From NCBI GenBank assembly GCA_029264225.1, contig JARICB010000265.1, forward strand, positions 1 through 5,516: a stretch of 5,516 nucleotides of DNA, given 5' to 3'. The notes under the pieces are model-generated. The model made no database searches. It saw only the letters and a list, made by a program, of their open reading frames with translations, and was not told where the DNA came from. This DNA is from Nocardioides sp. (GTDB lineage Bacteria; Actinomycetota; Actinomycetes; Propionibacteriales; Nocardioidaceae). Below, one piece after another: positions 1-5,516 of the stretch (its first letter is position 1; each line of letters opens with the position of its first letter). The translations under genes were made by a program, and so were the position numbers.

Positions 1-831
1 GAACATCGCTGCGTCGTCGACATAGTCCATGTAGTTCATGAACATGTCGCCATGCGGTCCGTTGCTGCAACTGACCTTGGGGTAGGTCGGGGTGCCGTAG
101 TTGGGGCCCTTGCAGTTCGGCGTGTCCGGGACCCGGTCGCCGCCACTGCAGTCGAGGGTGTCGCCCCAGATGTGGCGCAGGTTGAGCCAGTGCCCGACCT
201 CGTGGGTCACGGTACGGCCCTTGTTGAACGGCGCCGCCACGGTGCCGGTGGTCCCGAATGCCGCGTTGAGGATGACCACTCCATCGGTCGCCTTGGGACC
301 GCCGGGGAACTGGGCATAACCCAGGAGTCCGCCACCGAGCGTGCAGACCCAGATGTTCAGGTAGGCGTCGGTAGGCCAAGCCGTCGAGCCGCCTTTGTTG
401 GCCCGCTTGACAGCATCGCCGGCGCCGAACCAGGCGTGCTCGGTCTGCACCCGGACGATCCCGTTGGTGCGGTTGCCGTCGGGGTCCTTGGTCGCGAGCT
501 GGAACTTGATCTTCGGGTCTCCCACCAGGCCTTTCCACGGTGGGGGCACCTGGGAGAGGTCGGGATTGGTGGAGCGGAAGTCCTGGTTGAGGACGTCCAT
601 CTGGCTGCGGATCTGGGCTTCGCTGATGTCTTCCTTCGGCTTCTTGAAGACCACGTGCACCACGGTCGGGATCGTGACCAGTTTGCGAGCGACCCGGGTG
701 GCCTCGCCTGAGGTGAGCGCGCGGGCGGTGAAATCTTCAGCGCGTTGCTGGCCGGCCCGGAAGGACGGCTCCTCCTCCAGCAGACGTTCGTACTCCTGCA
801 TGGCCGCGCATTGTCGACGCCTGGGAGCCAT
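1..831 (-). CDS. M43-family (pappalysin/cytophagalysin-like) zinc metalloprotease, N-terminal part, cut by window edge
   Basis: This is a metzincin peptidase expected to hydrolyse peptide bonds with a catalytic zinc. The frame is open from the ATG at 831 to base 1 (277 codons), so the C-terminus lies outside the window. Residues 210-220 read HEVGHWLNLRH: His210, His214 and His220 are the zinc ligands and Glu211 the general base. The usual Gly of HExxHxxGxxH is Asn217, which I recall from other M43 members. Residues 263-270 (MFMNYMDY) form the Met-turn, probably Met268. Cys228, Cys240 and Cys255 lie between these motifs, where M43 enzymes carry disulfides. The N-terminus is an Arg/Glu-rich prosegment-like stretch (MAPRRRQCAAMQEYERLLEE) with no hydrophobic signal peptide, so the export route is unclear. 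The start is supported by GGAGAGGA six bases upstream; a GTG one codon earlier is possible. The gene is transcribed divergently from the membrane protein at 1007. The family call is strong; substrate is unknown. Confidence 0.93.
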   Translation of the reverse strand, partial: MAPRRRQCAAMQEYERLLEEEPSFRAGQQRAEDFTARALTSGEATRVARKLVTIPTVVHVVFKKPKEDISEAQIRSQMDVLNQDFRSTNPDLSQVPPPWKGLVGDPKIKFQLATKDPDGNRTNGIVRVQTEHAWFGAGDAVKRANKGGSTAWPTDAYLNIWVCTLGGGLLGYAQFPGGPKATDGVVILNAAFGTTGTVAAPFNKGRTVTHEVGHWLNLRHIWGDTLDCSGGDRVPDTPNCKGPNYGTPTYPKVSCSNGPHGDMFMNYMDYVDDAAMF

Positions 832-837
832 CACAGG

Positions 838-845
838 TCCTCTCC
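838..845 (-). promoter_or_regulatory. Ribosome-binding site of the M43 protease gene
   Basis: On the minus strand this reads GGAGAGGA, a good match to the anti-Shine-Dalgarno sequence. Six bases separate it from the ATG at 831. It decides the start, because no other ATG in this frame lies between here and the in-frame upstream stop near 915. Confidence 0.7.
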
Positions 846-890
846 GAGAGATGGACCGCTGTCCCTGCTGGAGTCCGGTCCTTCCTCTTG

Positions 891-919
891 AGGTTCCTCG
901 CGGGCCTTGAGGCTGTCAA
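891..919 (-). promoter_or_regulatory. Weak candidate promoter for the M43 protease gene
   Basis: On the minus strand a perfect TTGACA (919-914) is followed after 17 bp by GAACCT (896-891). The -35 box is canonical. The -10 box matches TAnnnT only at positions 2 and 6, so the call is weak. It would start transcription near 884 and give a leader of about 50 bases containing the ribosome-binding site. It lies beside the most AT-rich patch of this intergenic region (about 917-946). Confidence 0.22.
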
Positions 920-921
920 GG
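905..921. repeat. 17-bp inverted repeat in the divergent intergenic region (possible operator)
   Basis: The sequence is CCTTGA-N5-TCAAGG with perfect 6-bp arms around a 5-base centre (GGCTG). It sits 74-90 bp upstream of the protease start and 86-102 bp upstream of the membrane-protein start. It overlaps a possible minus-strand TTGACA -35 box at 914-919. The heptamer CTTGAGG occurs at 887-893 and again at 906-912, 19 bp apart on the same face, so the left arm belongs to a direct repeat too. A dimeric repressor or activator site is plausible but unproven. A 6-bp palindrome can arise by chance. Confidence 0.35.
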
Positions 922-1006
922 AATTTGTGGTGAAAGCTCAACGATGGGAGGCGCCCCTGGCCGCCATGCCGATAGCGACCGGTTCGGCTGCTGCCACACT
1001 CGGTGC

Positions 1007-1447
1007 ATGCTCCCGACCCAGCCCGAGCCCACTAGCCACAGCACCGTCCCTCGGCTCGCCCGGCTGGGAGTCGCGGCCTTGGGGCTGGCACTCTTCGCTG
1101 CGGCGATGTGGTTCGCCTGGTTGGGCTGGGACCACGACTACTACGAGGTCGACGGCGTCGCGCAGGGTCCCTATCGGGCCTGGCAGGTTCTCGGTTGTGG
1201 GCTGAGCATCACGGTCGCGGCAGTGCTCGCCCATCTGTGGCTCCGCAGCGCGCGGGTGATTCCTGTGCTCGCGGGCGTAGGGGTCCTCGGTTTCGCCGTG
1301 CCCTGGGCGCTGGATGCCGCCTCGAGTGATGACTCGGGCCTGTGGGTGGTGGGCCTGCTGTTCCTGTTGATCGGCGGCGGGCTCGGGCTTGCAATGGTGC
1401 TGGCCCTGACCGCCGCCATCGCGTCGGCATTCCCCCGCCGTTCCTAG
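1007..1447 (+). CDS. Small four-helix integral membrane protein, function unknown
   Basis: The product is 146 residues with four hydrophobic segments at about 17-40, 57-79, 83-102 and 111-135. A short Pro/Ser/Thr-rich N-terminal tail precedes them. The loop between helices 1 and 2 is acidic and aromatic (WDHDYYEVDGVAQGPYRAWQ, 41-60). I recall a similar aromatic-acidic, GPY-x-AWQ pattern in other small hypothetical actinobacterial membrane proteins, but know no named family or function. The frame is open upstream to an ATG at 944, but the extra 21 residues are hydrophilic, Cys/Arg-rich and unlike a natural N-terminus. The ATG at 1007 places the first helix normally. No clear Shine-Dalgarno precedes 1007, so a leaderless transcript is possible: CACACT at 995-1000 is a poor -10 match at the right distance. 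A decayed DUF2071 gene follows after eight bases. Confidence is high that it is a gene, low on role. Confidence 0.72.
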   Translation: MLPTQPEPTSHSTVPRLARLGVAALGLALFAAAMWFAWLGWDHDYYEVDGVAQGPYRAWQVLGCGLSITVAAVLAHLWLRSARVIPVLAGVGVLGFAVPWALDAASSDDSGLWVVGLLFLLIGGGLGLAMVLALTAAIASAFPRRS

Positions 1448-1455
1448 AGTGAGCC

Positions 1456-1598
1456 ATGAGCGACGCATGCGCAGAGCCGGTCTCCTCGGGAGCTCCGCCG
1501 CTGACCGTGCCCCGGAGCAGGTTGCGCACCGGATGCCACCCGGCGTACGCCCCCACACCCTCGACGGCGTTACCTACGTCGGGCTGATTCCGTTCCGG
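1456..1598 (+). pseudogene. Decayed DUF2071 (YqjF-like) gene remnant
   Basis: The stretch 1512-1598, read in one frame, gives PEQVAHRMPPGVRPHTLDG followed by VTYVGLIPFR. This matches the N-terminal signature of the DUF2071/YqjF family, where P-x-x-V-A-x-x-x-P-x-G is followed by T-x-D-G and then a W/Y-[VI]-G-[LV]-[IV]-P-F core. The likely original start, ATG at 1456, is in a different frame and gives MSDACAEPVSSGAPPL, a typical family N-terminus. That frame stops at about 1584. The W-x-DLTFLHW-type segment that should join the two parts is missing, and nothing convincing follows IPFR, while intact members have roughly 240 residues. So the gene has at least one internal deletion with frameshift and has lost most of its C-terminus. 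A possible C-terminal scrap (GFSPGLRAHI, near 1628-1657, a third frame) is too short to trust. The remnant sits eight bases after the membrane gene, so it may once have been co-transcribed. The function of DUF2071 is not established. Confidence 0.75.
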
Positions 1599-1687
1599 AC
1601 TGCCCGATCTGGCCGCCCGATCACGTGGGGTTCAGCCCCGGGCTCCGCGCTCACATACCGAGAGTTCCCGTCGTCTTCAGGGCACGA

Positions 1688-1705
1688 CGAGAGCAGAAGC
1701 TCTCG
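1688..1705. terminator. Hairpin between convergent units, putative bidirectional terminator
   Basis: CGAGAGC (1688-1694) and GCTCTCG (1699-1705) form a perfect 7-bp stem around an AGAA loop. It lies 42 bases past the stop codon of the transglutaminase-like gene (minus strand) and downstream of the plus-strand membrane gene and pseudogene. No T-run follows on either strand, as is common for actinobacterial terminators, so its activity is inferred from position and symmetry only. A second, weaker GGGG-N5-CCCC stem lies at 1627-1639. Confidence 0.45.
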
Positions 1706-1746
1706 GAAGGTAGGGGGCGAGTCGATGCGGCCCGAGGACGAGCCGA

Positions 1747-3951
1747 TCAGCGCCGACGAAACAGCGAGGCCGGGTTCAACGGCGCCAGCGCGACCCGCCA
1801 CGAGGGCACCGAGGTGGTGAGGCGCCGCCGGCTGGTGTCGATGGCGTCCCAGAAGGTGGAGGCGGAGGCCGGTTCGTCGCGAGAGAACGTGGCGATATCG
1901 GCCGCACGCGCCACCTGGGTCGGTACGCCGAGGGCGCGGGCCTGCTCCGGACGGGTGCTGCCAGCCGGGATCGTGAGACCGAGGTCGCGGGCGGTGTCGA
2001 GCAGTTCCTGCCACCCTCCGGCATAGCCGAGCGAGACCGGCACTGCCGCACGTCGGCGTCGGCGTCGCAGCCCCTTGGCCAGCGGGATACCGGCCACGGA
2101 GGCGGGGATCAGCAGGAACAGCGGCCACAGCGGCAGCGGCTCGTCCTGGGGTTCTTCGGCGTCCGGCGGGGGCGGATCCGGCTCCTCCTCCGGCTGCTCC
2201 TGCTGCTGGGGCCGCTGGGGGTTCTGTTGCGCGGGGGGCAGGCGCACCGGCGGCAGCCGGACGTCGTCGCGCTTGGGCGGCCGGTGACTCATGAAGGTAC
2301 TGGTCGGCAGCACCCGCCACGAGCCGTTGCCGATCTTGATCTCCACCCAGGCATCGAGGTGCTTGCCCTTGATGACGCCGTTGCGGCCCAACACCGTGCC
2401 GACCGCGACCCGGGCCGGCACGCCGAGCCGGTTGGCCAGCAGCGCCATGGTCGCGGCGTACTGCTCATCGTTGCCGACCATCGCCGGTGCGTTCACGAAA
2501 CCCGCGTCGAGCCGGATCGTGTCCTGGCCGGCCTCGAACCGCGTCTCCCAGCCGAACACGCCATCGCTGTAGCGGCCGCGTTCACGCAGCCGCTGCGCCA
2601 CCTTGAAGACCGCGCCCATGTCGGTCTTGGCGCCCAGCGACCAGGCCTGTGCCGGGACGTCGAGGAAGGCGGCCGCATGCTGAAGGTTCCGGTCGGGAGT
2701 GCGCCAGGGCTTCATCCGCGGGGTCAGGCGCTCGGCCACCGGGATTGCCGCGATGACGTAGTCCTCGCGCAGCGTCAGGCCGCCGGGGAGCAGAGCGGTG
2801 TCGGTGGCACGGTTGTAGCGAAGGTCGGGCAATCGGTCGTTGGCGTAGTTGTCGTAGAACTCGAAGCCCTGCATGGCACCGATCGTCGGCACCCAGGGCA
2901 GATCCCACTTATTACGCACGAAGAACGTGAAGAGTTTCTCCTCACCGACCGCCGGGTTGTCCAGCCGGGTCGGGACGCGCAGGAACCGGTCGGTGTGGTC
3001 CTTGGTGCTGGTGTCGTTGGCGGCATACCAGCGCTTGCCGTCGTAGCGATCCAGCACCGCGACTCGGACCCGCGTACCTGGCTTGGCGCCGCGCACCCGG
3101 AACAGCTTCCGGTCGGCCAGGTTGTCGTAGACGCCGGGCCCCTGGTCCCGGAAGCGCCGAAAGTCCGAGAGCGGGGTCTTCAGGTAGGCCGCGTCATAAG
3201 GCTGCACGGTCTCGCGCAGCACCGGACGTCGCTGCGGTGTGAGGGAACCGATGAACGGCAAGGTGGCGGCGGCGACCAGCCCCACCACGATGACGGCCGA
3301 CACCACCTTCCCGACGGGCACGACCCCGAGTGCCGGGTCGGACTTGCGCCCGGCCTCGATCCGCATGCCTCGGTGTCCCACCCACAGCAACGTCACGGCG
3401 CCGAACCCGACACCTTGGAGCAACACCGAGAAGGGTTGGACGAAGCCCAGCAGCAGCACCACGATCAGCATCAGCACCAGGGGTATGGCGGGCAGGGCGG
3501 CTCGGCGGCTGCGCAGTGCCATCGCCGTCGCGGTGCAGCACCCGAAGTAGGCCATCGCGTAAGGGATCAGCATCACGGCGCCGGTGCTGTCGACGAAGGG
3601 TGCCGTCTCGACCAACGTCTTCCAGGAGGTGAACGTGCCGACCAGGATCCGGTTGATGACGTCTGCGTCGGGGATGCCGAGCAGCAGTCCGTCGGCGCCG
3701 AGCGCGATCCCCCCGGCGGTCAGGAGATAAGGAATCGCCATCGTCTCGAGCACGATGTCGAGGCCGAGCCGCACCGTGATGAGCAACAGTGCCCAGCCCA
3801 TCCCGATGGCGACGCCGGCGGCGGTGATGGCCAGCCAGGAGTAGCCGGCGAAGGTAGGCAGGAAACCACTCATCACGATCGCGGTCAGCACCAGGATCGC
3901 GATCACATCGGTGCTGGCGTAGGGGGGCAGTGGCCGGGTCCGCACACTCAT
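1747..3951 (-). CDS. DUF3488/transglutaminase-like (TgpA-type) membrane protein, catalytic triad apparently lost
   Basis: The product has 734 residues and the usual TgpA-like layout. About six to seven hydrophobic helices span residues 15-234. An extracytoplasmic region of about 370 residues ends in a transglutaminase-like fold (about 440-555). A Pro/Gln/Glu-rich linker (562-606), a final helix (about 607-626), an Arg-rich anchor (629-634) and a cytosolic tail of about 100 residues with a DUF4129-like flavour follow. In active relatives the fold carries G-D-C-E-Q-[FY]-A, HAWVE and W-x-x-x-DPT. Here they read VGNDEQYA (Asp495 at the Cys position), LDAWVE (Asp533 at the His position) and WRVLPT (Leu548 at the Asp position). 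The fold's flanking residues are intact (E496-Q497-Y498-A499, GVPARVAVG at 510-518), so this looks like a maintained pseudoenzyme, not decay. It is the last gene of the moxR-DUF58 operon. Its ATG overlaps the DUF58 stop by four bases (ATGA), implying translational coupling. Family and topology are confident; the non-catalytic role is inference. Confidence 0.92.
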   Translation of the reverse strand: MSVRTRPLPPYASTDVIAILVLTAIVMSGFLPTFAGYSWLAITAAGVAIGMGWALLLITVRLGLDIVLETMAIPYLLTAGGIALGADGLLLGIPDADVINRILVGTFTSWKTLVETAPFVDSTGAVMLIPYAMAYFGCCTATAMALRSRRAALPAIPLVLMLIVVLLLGFVQPFSVLLQGVGFGAVTLLWVGHRGMRIEAGRKSDPALGVVPVGKVVSAVIVVGLVAAATLPFIGSLTPQRRPVLRETVQPYDAAYLKTPLSDFRRFRDQGPGVYDNLADRKLFRVRGAKPGTRVRVAVLDRYDGKRWYAANDTSTKDHTDRFLRVPTRLDNPAVGEEKLFTFFVRNKWDLPWVPTIGAMQGFEFYDNYANDRLPDLRYNRATDTALLPGGLTLREDYVIAAIPVAERLTPRMKPWRTPDRNLQHAAAFLDVPAQAWSLGAKTDMGAVFKVAQRLRERGRYSDGVFGWETRFEAGQDTIRLDAGFVNAPAMVGNDEQYAATMALLANRLGVPARVAVGTVLGRNGVIKGKHLDAWVEIKIGNGSWRVLPTSTFMSHRPPKRDDVRLPPVRLPPAQQNPQRPQQQEQPEEEPDPPPPDAEEPQDEPLPLWPLFLLIPASVAGIPLAKGLRRRRRRAAVPVSLGYAGGWQELLDTARDLGLTIPAGSTRPEQARALGVPTQVARAADIATFSRDEPASASTFWDAIDTSRRRLTTSVPSWRVALAPLNPASLFRRR
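3948..3951 (-). other. ATGA start/stop overlap coupling the DUF58 and transglutaminase-like genes
   Basis: On the minus strand the DUF58 stop TGA (3950-3948) overlaps the downstream ATG (3951-3949). This is the standard signature of termination-reinitiation coupling, and suggests the two membrane proteins are made in linked amounts. The upstream GCGAG-type stretch is only a modest ribosome-binding site, which fits coupling. Confidence 0.85.
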
Positions 3952-5126
3952 GTCGATCTCGCCATCAGCGAAGGCAGGTCGCCCAGAGAGCCGACGGTGA
4001 CGCTGTCGTGACCGTGCTGACGTAGGACGGCACCCTCGGCGCCCGGCTCAGCACGCAGTACGACGCAGTGGGTCTCTGGCGACACGGCGACCAGCCCGCT
4101 GGTGAGACCGTCGAGGTCGACTGGATCGGAGCCGGTCACCACGAACAGCATGCTGGTTTCCGGCGCCAGCGTGATCGCCAGGGTGACCTCGGCCCCGAGC
4201 GGTTCGGCGTTGGGCTCGCGGGTGACGCGGCAGGTGCCGTCGAGGACGTAGCCGGCCGGTAGCGAGGTGAGCTGCTCGTTGCCGCTGACGAGGCTGACGT
4301 CGTAGTCCTCCCGTGCGGCGCACATGATCAGCGACGCAGCGATGGAGACCCCGAGCTCATACTCCTCATCGCTGGCGTAGGCCGAGGGAGTGGGATCGAG
4401 CACGATGGTGGCGTGGGTGCGGCGGGTGTCGTGATACTGCCGCACCAGTAGCTCGCCGGCCCGCGCAGACGAGCGCCAGTGCACGTGTCGCAGGTCGTCA
4501 CCGGGGACGTATTCGCGCAGGGCGTGGAAGGCCAGGTCGCTCATCGAGATCCGGTCGCTGGGTACGCCTTCGAGATCTCGCAAGTGTCCGGAACCGAGGG
4601 TGGACAGCAGCACCATCCGCGGCCGCACGTAGAGCTCCACCGGCTCACACCAGGAGACCCAGCGGCGCAGCAGCCCGAGCGGGTCGGACCGGACGGCGTG
4701 GGCGGGACCGACATCGAACACGCCGCGCTCGAGGGGCTCGGTGGTGATCTCGAGTGTGCGACGTTCGCCGGGCGGCAGCGTCGGCAGCCGCAGCCAGGAG
4801 TCACGGGTCCCGATCGGCAGTCGCACCAGCGGCTGCCACAGCGAGAGCCGACCGCCGTTGGTGGCGACCAGGGAGATCTGCACGACATCGCCGGCCACCG
4901 AGCGCGTGGAGTGCAACCCGAGGGAGGCGGTGACCCTCATCGGGACCAGCAGCCACGGGATGGCCAGCAGCAGCACCAGGCTGCACATCAGGGCCAGCAG
5001 TCGTAACTCGACCAGGTCGGTCACAGCCCACACGGCCCAGGCGGCGAGTCCGAGCAGGGTCACGGCACGACCGGTCGGGCTCAGCGCGCGCCACAGTGCG
5101 CCGGTGCTGCGGCCCAGTCGCCCCAT
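3948..5126 (-). CDS. DUF58-domain membrane-anchored protein (vWA-like), partner of MoxR ATPase
   Basis: The product has 392 residues. Two hydrophobic helices at about 20-36 and 41-62 anchor it in the membrane. A beta-rich region (about 64-170) follows, then the DUF58 signature LREYVPGDDLRHVHWRSSAR (203-222) with GELLVRQY after it. The C-terminal part resembles a vWA fold. Its first strand ends in IVLDPTPS (241-248), where Asp244, Thr246 and Ser248 occupy the D-x-S-x-S MIDAS positions with Thr replacing the first Ser, so metal binding may be altered. DUF58 proteins accompany MoxR ATPases, and the pair is thought to assemble or activate other proteins; no enzymatic activity is established. The start ATG at 5126 is two bases after the moxR stop (TGACCATG) with no strong ribosome-binding site, consistent with coupling. 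The gene overlaps the following transglutaminase-like gene by four bases. The domain call is confident; the client protein is unknown. Confidence 0.93.
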   Translation of the reverse strand: MGRLGRSTGALWRALSPTGRAVTLLGLAAWAVWAVTDLVELRLLALMCSLVLLLAIPWLLVPMRVTASLGLHSTRSVAGDVVQISLVATNGGRLSLWQPLVRLPIGTRDSWLRLPTLPPGERRTLEITTEPLERGVFDVGPAHAVRSDPLGLLRRWVSWCEPVELYVRPRMVLLSTLGSGHLRDLEGVPSDRISMSDLAFHALREYVPGDDLRHVHWRSSARAGELLVRQYHDTRRTHATIVLDPTPSAYASDEEYELGVSIAASLIMCAAREDYDVSLVSGNEQLTSLPAGYVLDGTCRVTREPNAEPLGAEVTLAITLAPETSMLFVVTGSDPVDLDGLTSGLVAVSPETHCVVLRAEPGAEGAVLRQHGHDSVTVGSLGDLPSLMARST

Positions 5127-5128
5127 GG

Positions 5129-5516
5129 TCAGTCGCGGGTCGTCGGCGGCTCGACGGAGCCCAGCAGCCGCTCGATCACCTCATCGATCGATATCCCGCC
5201 GAACTGGGCCTGCGGGTCGAGCAGCAGCCGGTGACACAGCACCGGGTTCGCGAGCGTGGTGATGTCGGAAGGAACGACGGTGGTGCGACCGTCGGCGGCC
5301 GCCCAGGTCTTGGCGACTCGGATGAGCGCCAGGCAGCCGCGCGCCGAGAGACCCATCTTGACGTGGGCAAGCTCGCGACTCGCCTCGGCCAGCTGGCGCA
5401 CGTAGCGCACGACTGCGCGGTCGACGTAGACTTGACCGGCGAGCTTCGTCAGATCGGTAATCACCTGCTGGCTGGCGACGGGGGTGACCAGGGAGGCCCG
5501 GTCCCGCACCGCGGAG
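5129..5516 (-). CDS. MoxR-family AAA+ ATPase, C-terminal part, cut by window edge
   Basis: The frame is open to the right edge of the window and gives 128 residues, the C-terminal lid of a MoxR-type AAA+ ATPase. The Walker A, Walker B and sensor 1 motifs lie outside the window. The MoxR lid pattern is clear: VYVDRAVVRYVRQLAEASRE, then KMGLSARGCLAL, then AKTWAAADGRTTVVPSDI, then LANPVLCHRLLL. The GLSARG segment (5336-5353) corresponds to the family's G-x-S-P-R-A sensor 2 motif; its Arg is kept, but Pro and Ala become Ala and Gly. The protein ends SVEPPTTRD. A GTG at 5509 is in frame but internal, since the preceding codons also fit the family. These cytosolic ATPases are proposed chaperones that use ATP to remodel vWA-domain partners, here most likely the DUF58 protein encoded two bases downstream. 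It is the upstream gene of the operon as far as the window shows. Confidence 0.92.
   Translation of the reverse strand, partial: SAVRDRASLVTPVASQQVITDLTKLAGQVYVDRAVVRYVRQLAEASRELAHVKMGLSARGCLALIRVAKTWAAADGRTTVVPSDITTLANPVLCHRLLLDPQAQFGGISIDEVIERLLGSVEPPTTRD

Noticed and set aside
52..910. Plus-strand open frames of 219 and 171 codons at the left edge
   Set aside because: Both are antisense shadows of the M43 protease, whose own minus-strand frame shows the zinc site and Met-turn.
944..1006. Upstream ATG extending the small membrane protein by 21 residues
   Set aside because: The extension is hydrophilic with Cys and Arg, has no good ribosome-binding site, and places the first helix unusually far from the N-terminus.
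2048..2070. CGGCGT-type tandem repeat
   Set aside because: It encodes the Arg-rich anchor (residues 629-634) after the last helix of the transglutaminase-like protein; codon repetition explains it.
1574..2320. 248-codon minus-strand frame overlapping the end of the transglutaminase-like gene
   Set aside because: It is an Ala/Pro/Arg-rich shadow in another frame, without a domain, overlapping a proven coding region.
3446..3480. CAGCAGCAG-type repeats here and near 4965
   Set aside because: Both are runs of CTG leucine codons in transmembrane helices read on the minus strand, not independent repeats.
2227..4011. 594-codon open frame on the plus strand
   Set aside because: It lies entirely antisense to the well-supported DUF3488/transglutaminase-like gene. 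It is His/Gln/Arg/Gly-rich low-complexity protein with no recognisable domain, typical of the mirror frame of high-GC coding DNA.
4479..5006. 175-codon plus-strand frame opposite the DUF58 gene
   Set aside because: It is a Gln/His/Gly-rich antisense shadow with no domain.

Overview
The window is high-GC DNA from an actinobacterium. G/C-rich third codon positions, weak Shine-Dalgarno sites and the gene cluster on the right all fit. Protein flavour suggests the Nocardioidaceae/Propionibacteriales side, but that is inference without a search. No tRNA, rRNA, CRISPR array, insertion sequence or phage gene was seen.

Left block (1-831, minus strand): the N-terminal 277 residues of an M43 (pappalysin/cytophagalysin) zinc metalloprotease, cut by the window's left edge. 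It carries a complete HEVGH...H zinc site and a Met-turn. A 175-bp divergent intergenic region (832-1006) holds its ribosome-binding site, a 17-bp inverted repeat and a weak promoter candidate. To its right, on the plus strand, lies a small four-helix membrane protein of unknown function (1007-1447).

Middle (1448-1746): no intact gene. Eight bases after the membrane gene lies a decayed remnant of a DUF2071 (YqjF-like) gene, split between at least two frames and lacking most of the family domain. A 7-bp-stem hairpin follows, between the convergent transcription units.

Right block (1747-5516, minus strand): a tightly packed operon read right to left. It runs from the C-terminal end of a MoxR-type AAA+ ATPase (cut by the right edge), through a DUF58 membrane-anchored protein (2-nt gap), to a 734-residue DUF3488/transglutaminase-like membrane protein (4-nt ATGA overlap). 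This trio is a widespread conserved cluster. MoxR ATPases are thought to remodel or activate partner proteins, DUF58 proteins carry a vWA-like domain, and the third member places a transglutaminase fold outside the membrane.

The most notable observation is that the transglutaminase-like protein appears to lack all three residues of the Cys-His-Asp triad while keeping the fold's flanking motifs, so it looks like a pseudoenzyme. The rest of the window is ordinary. I did not find evidence for a wholly new system.
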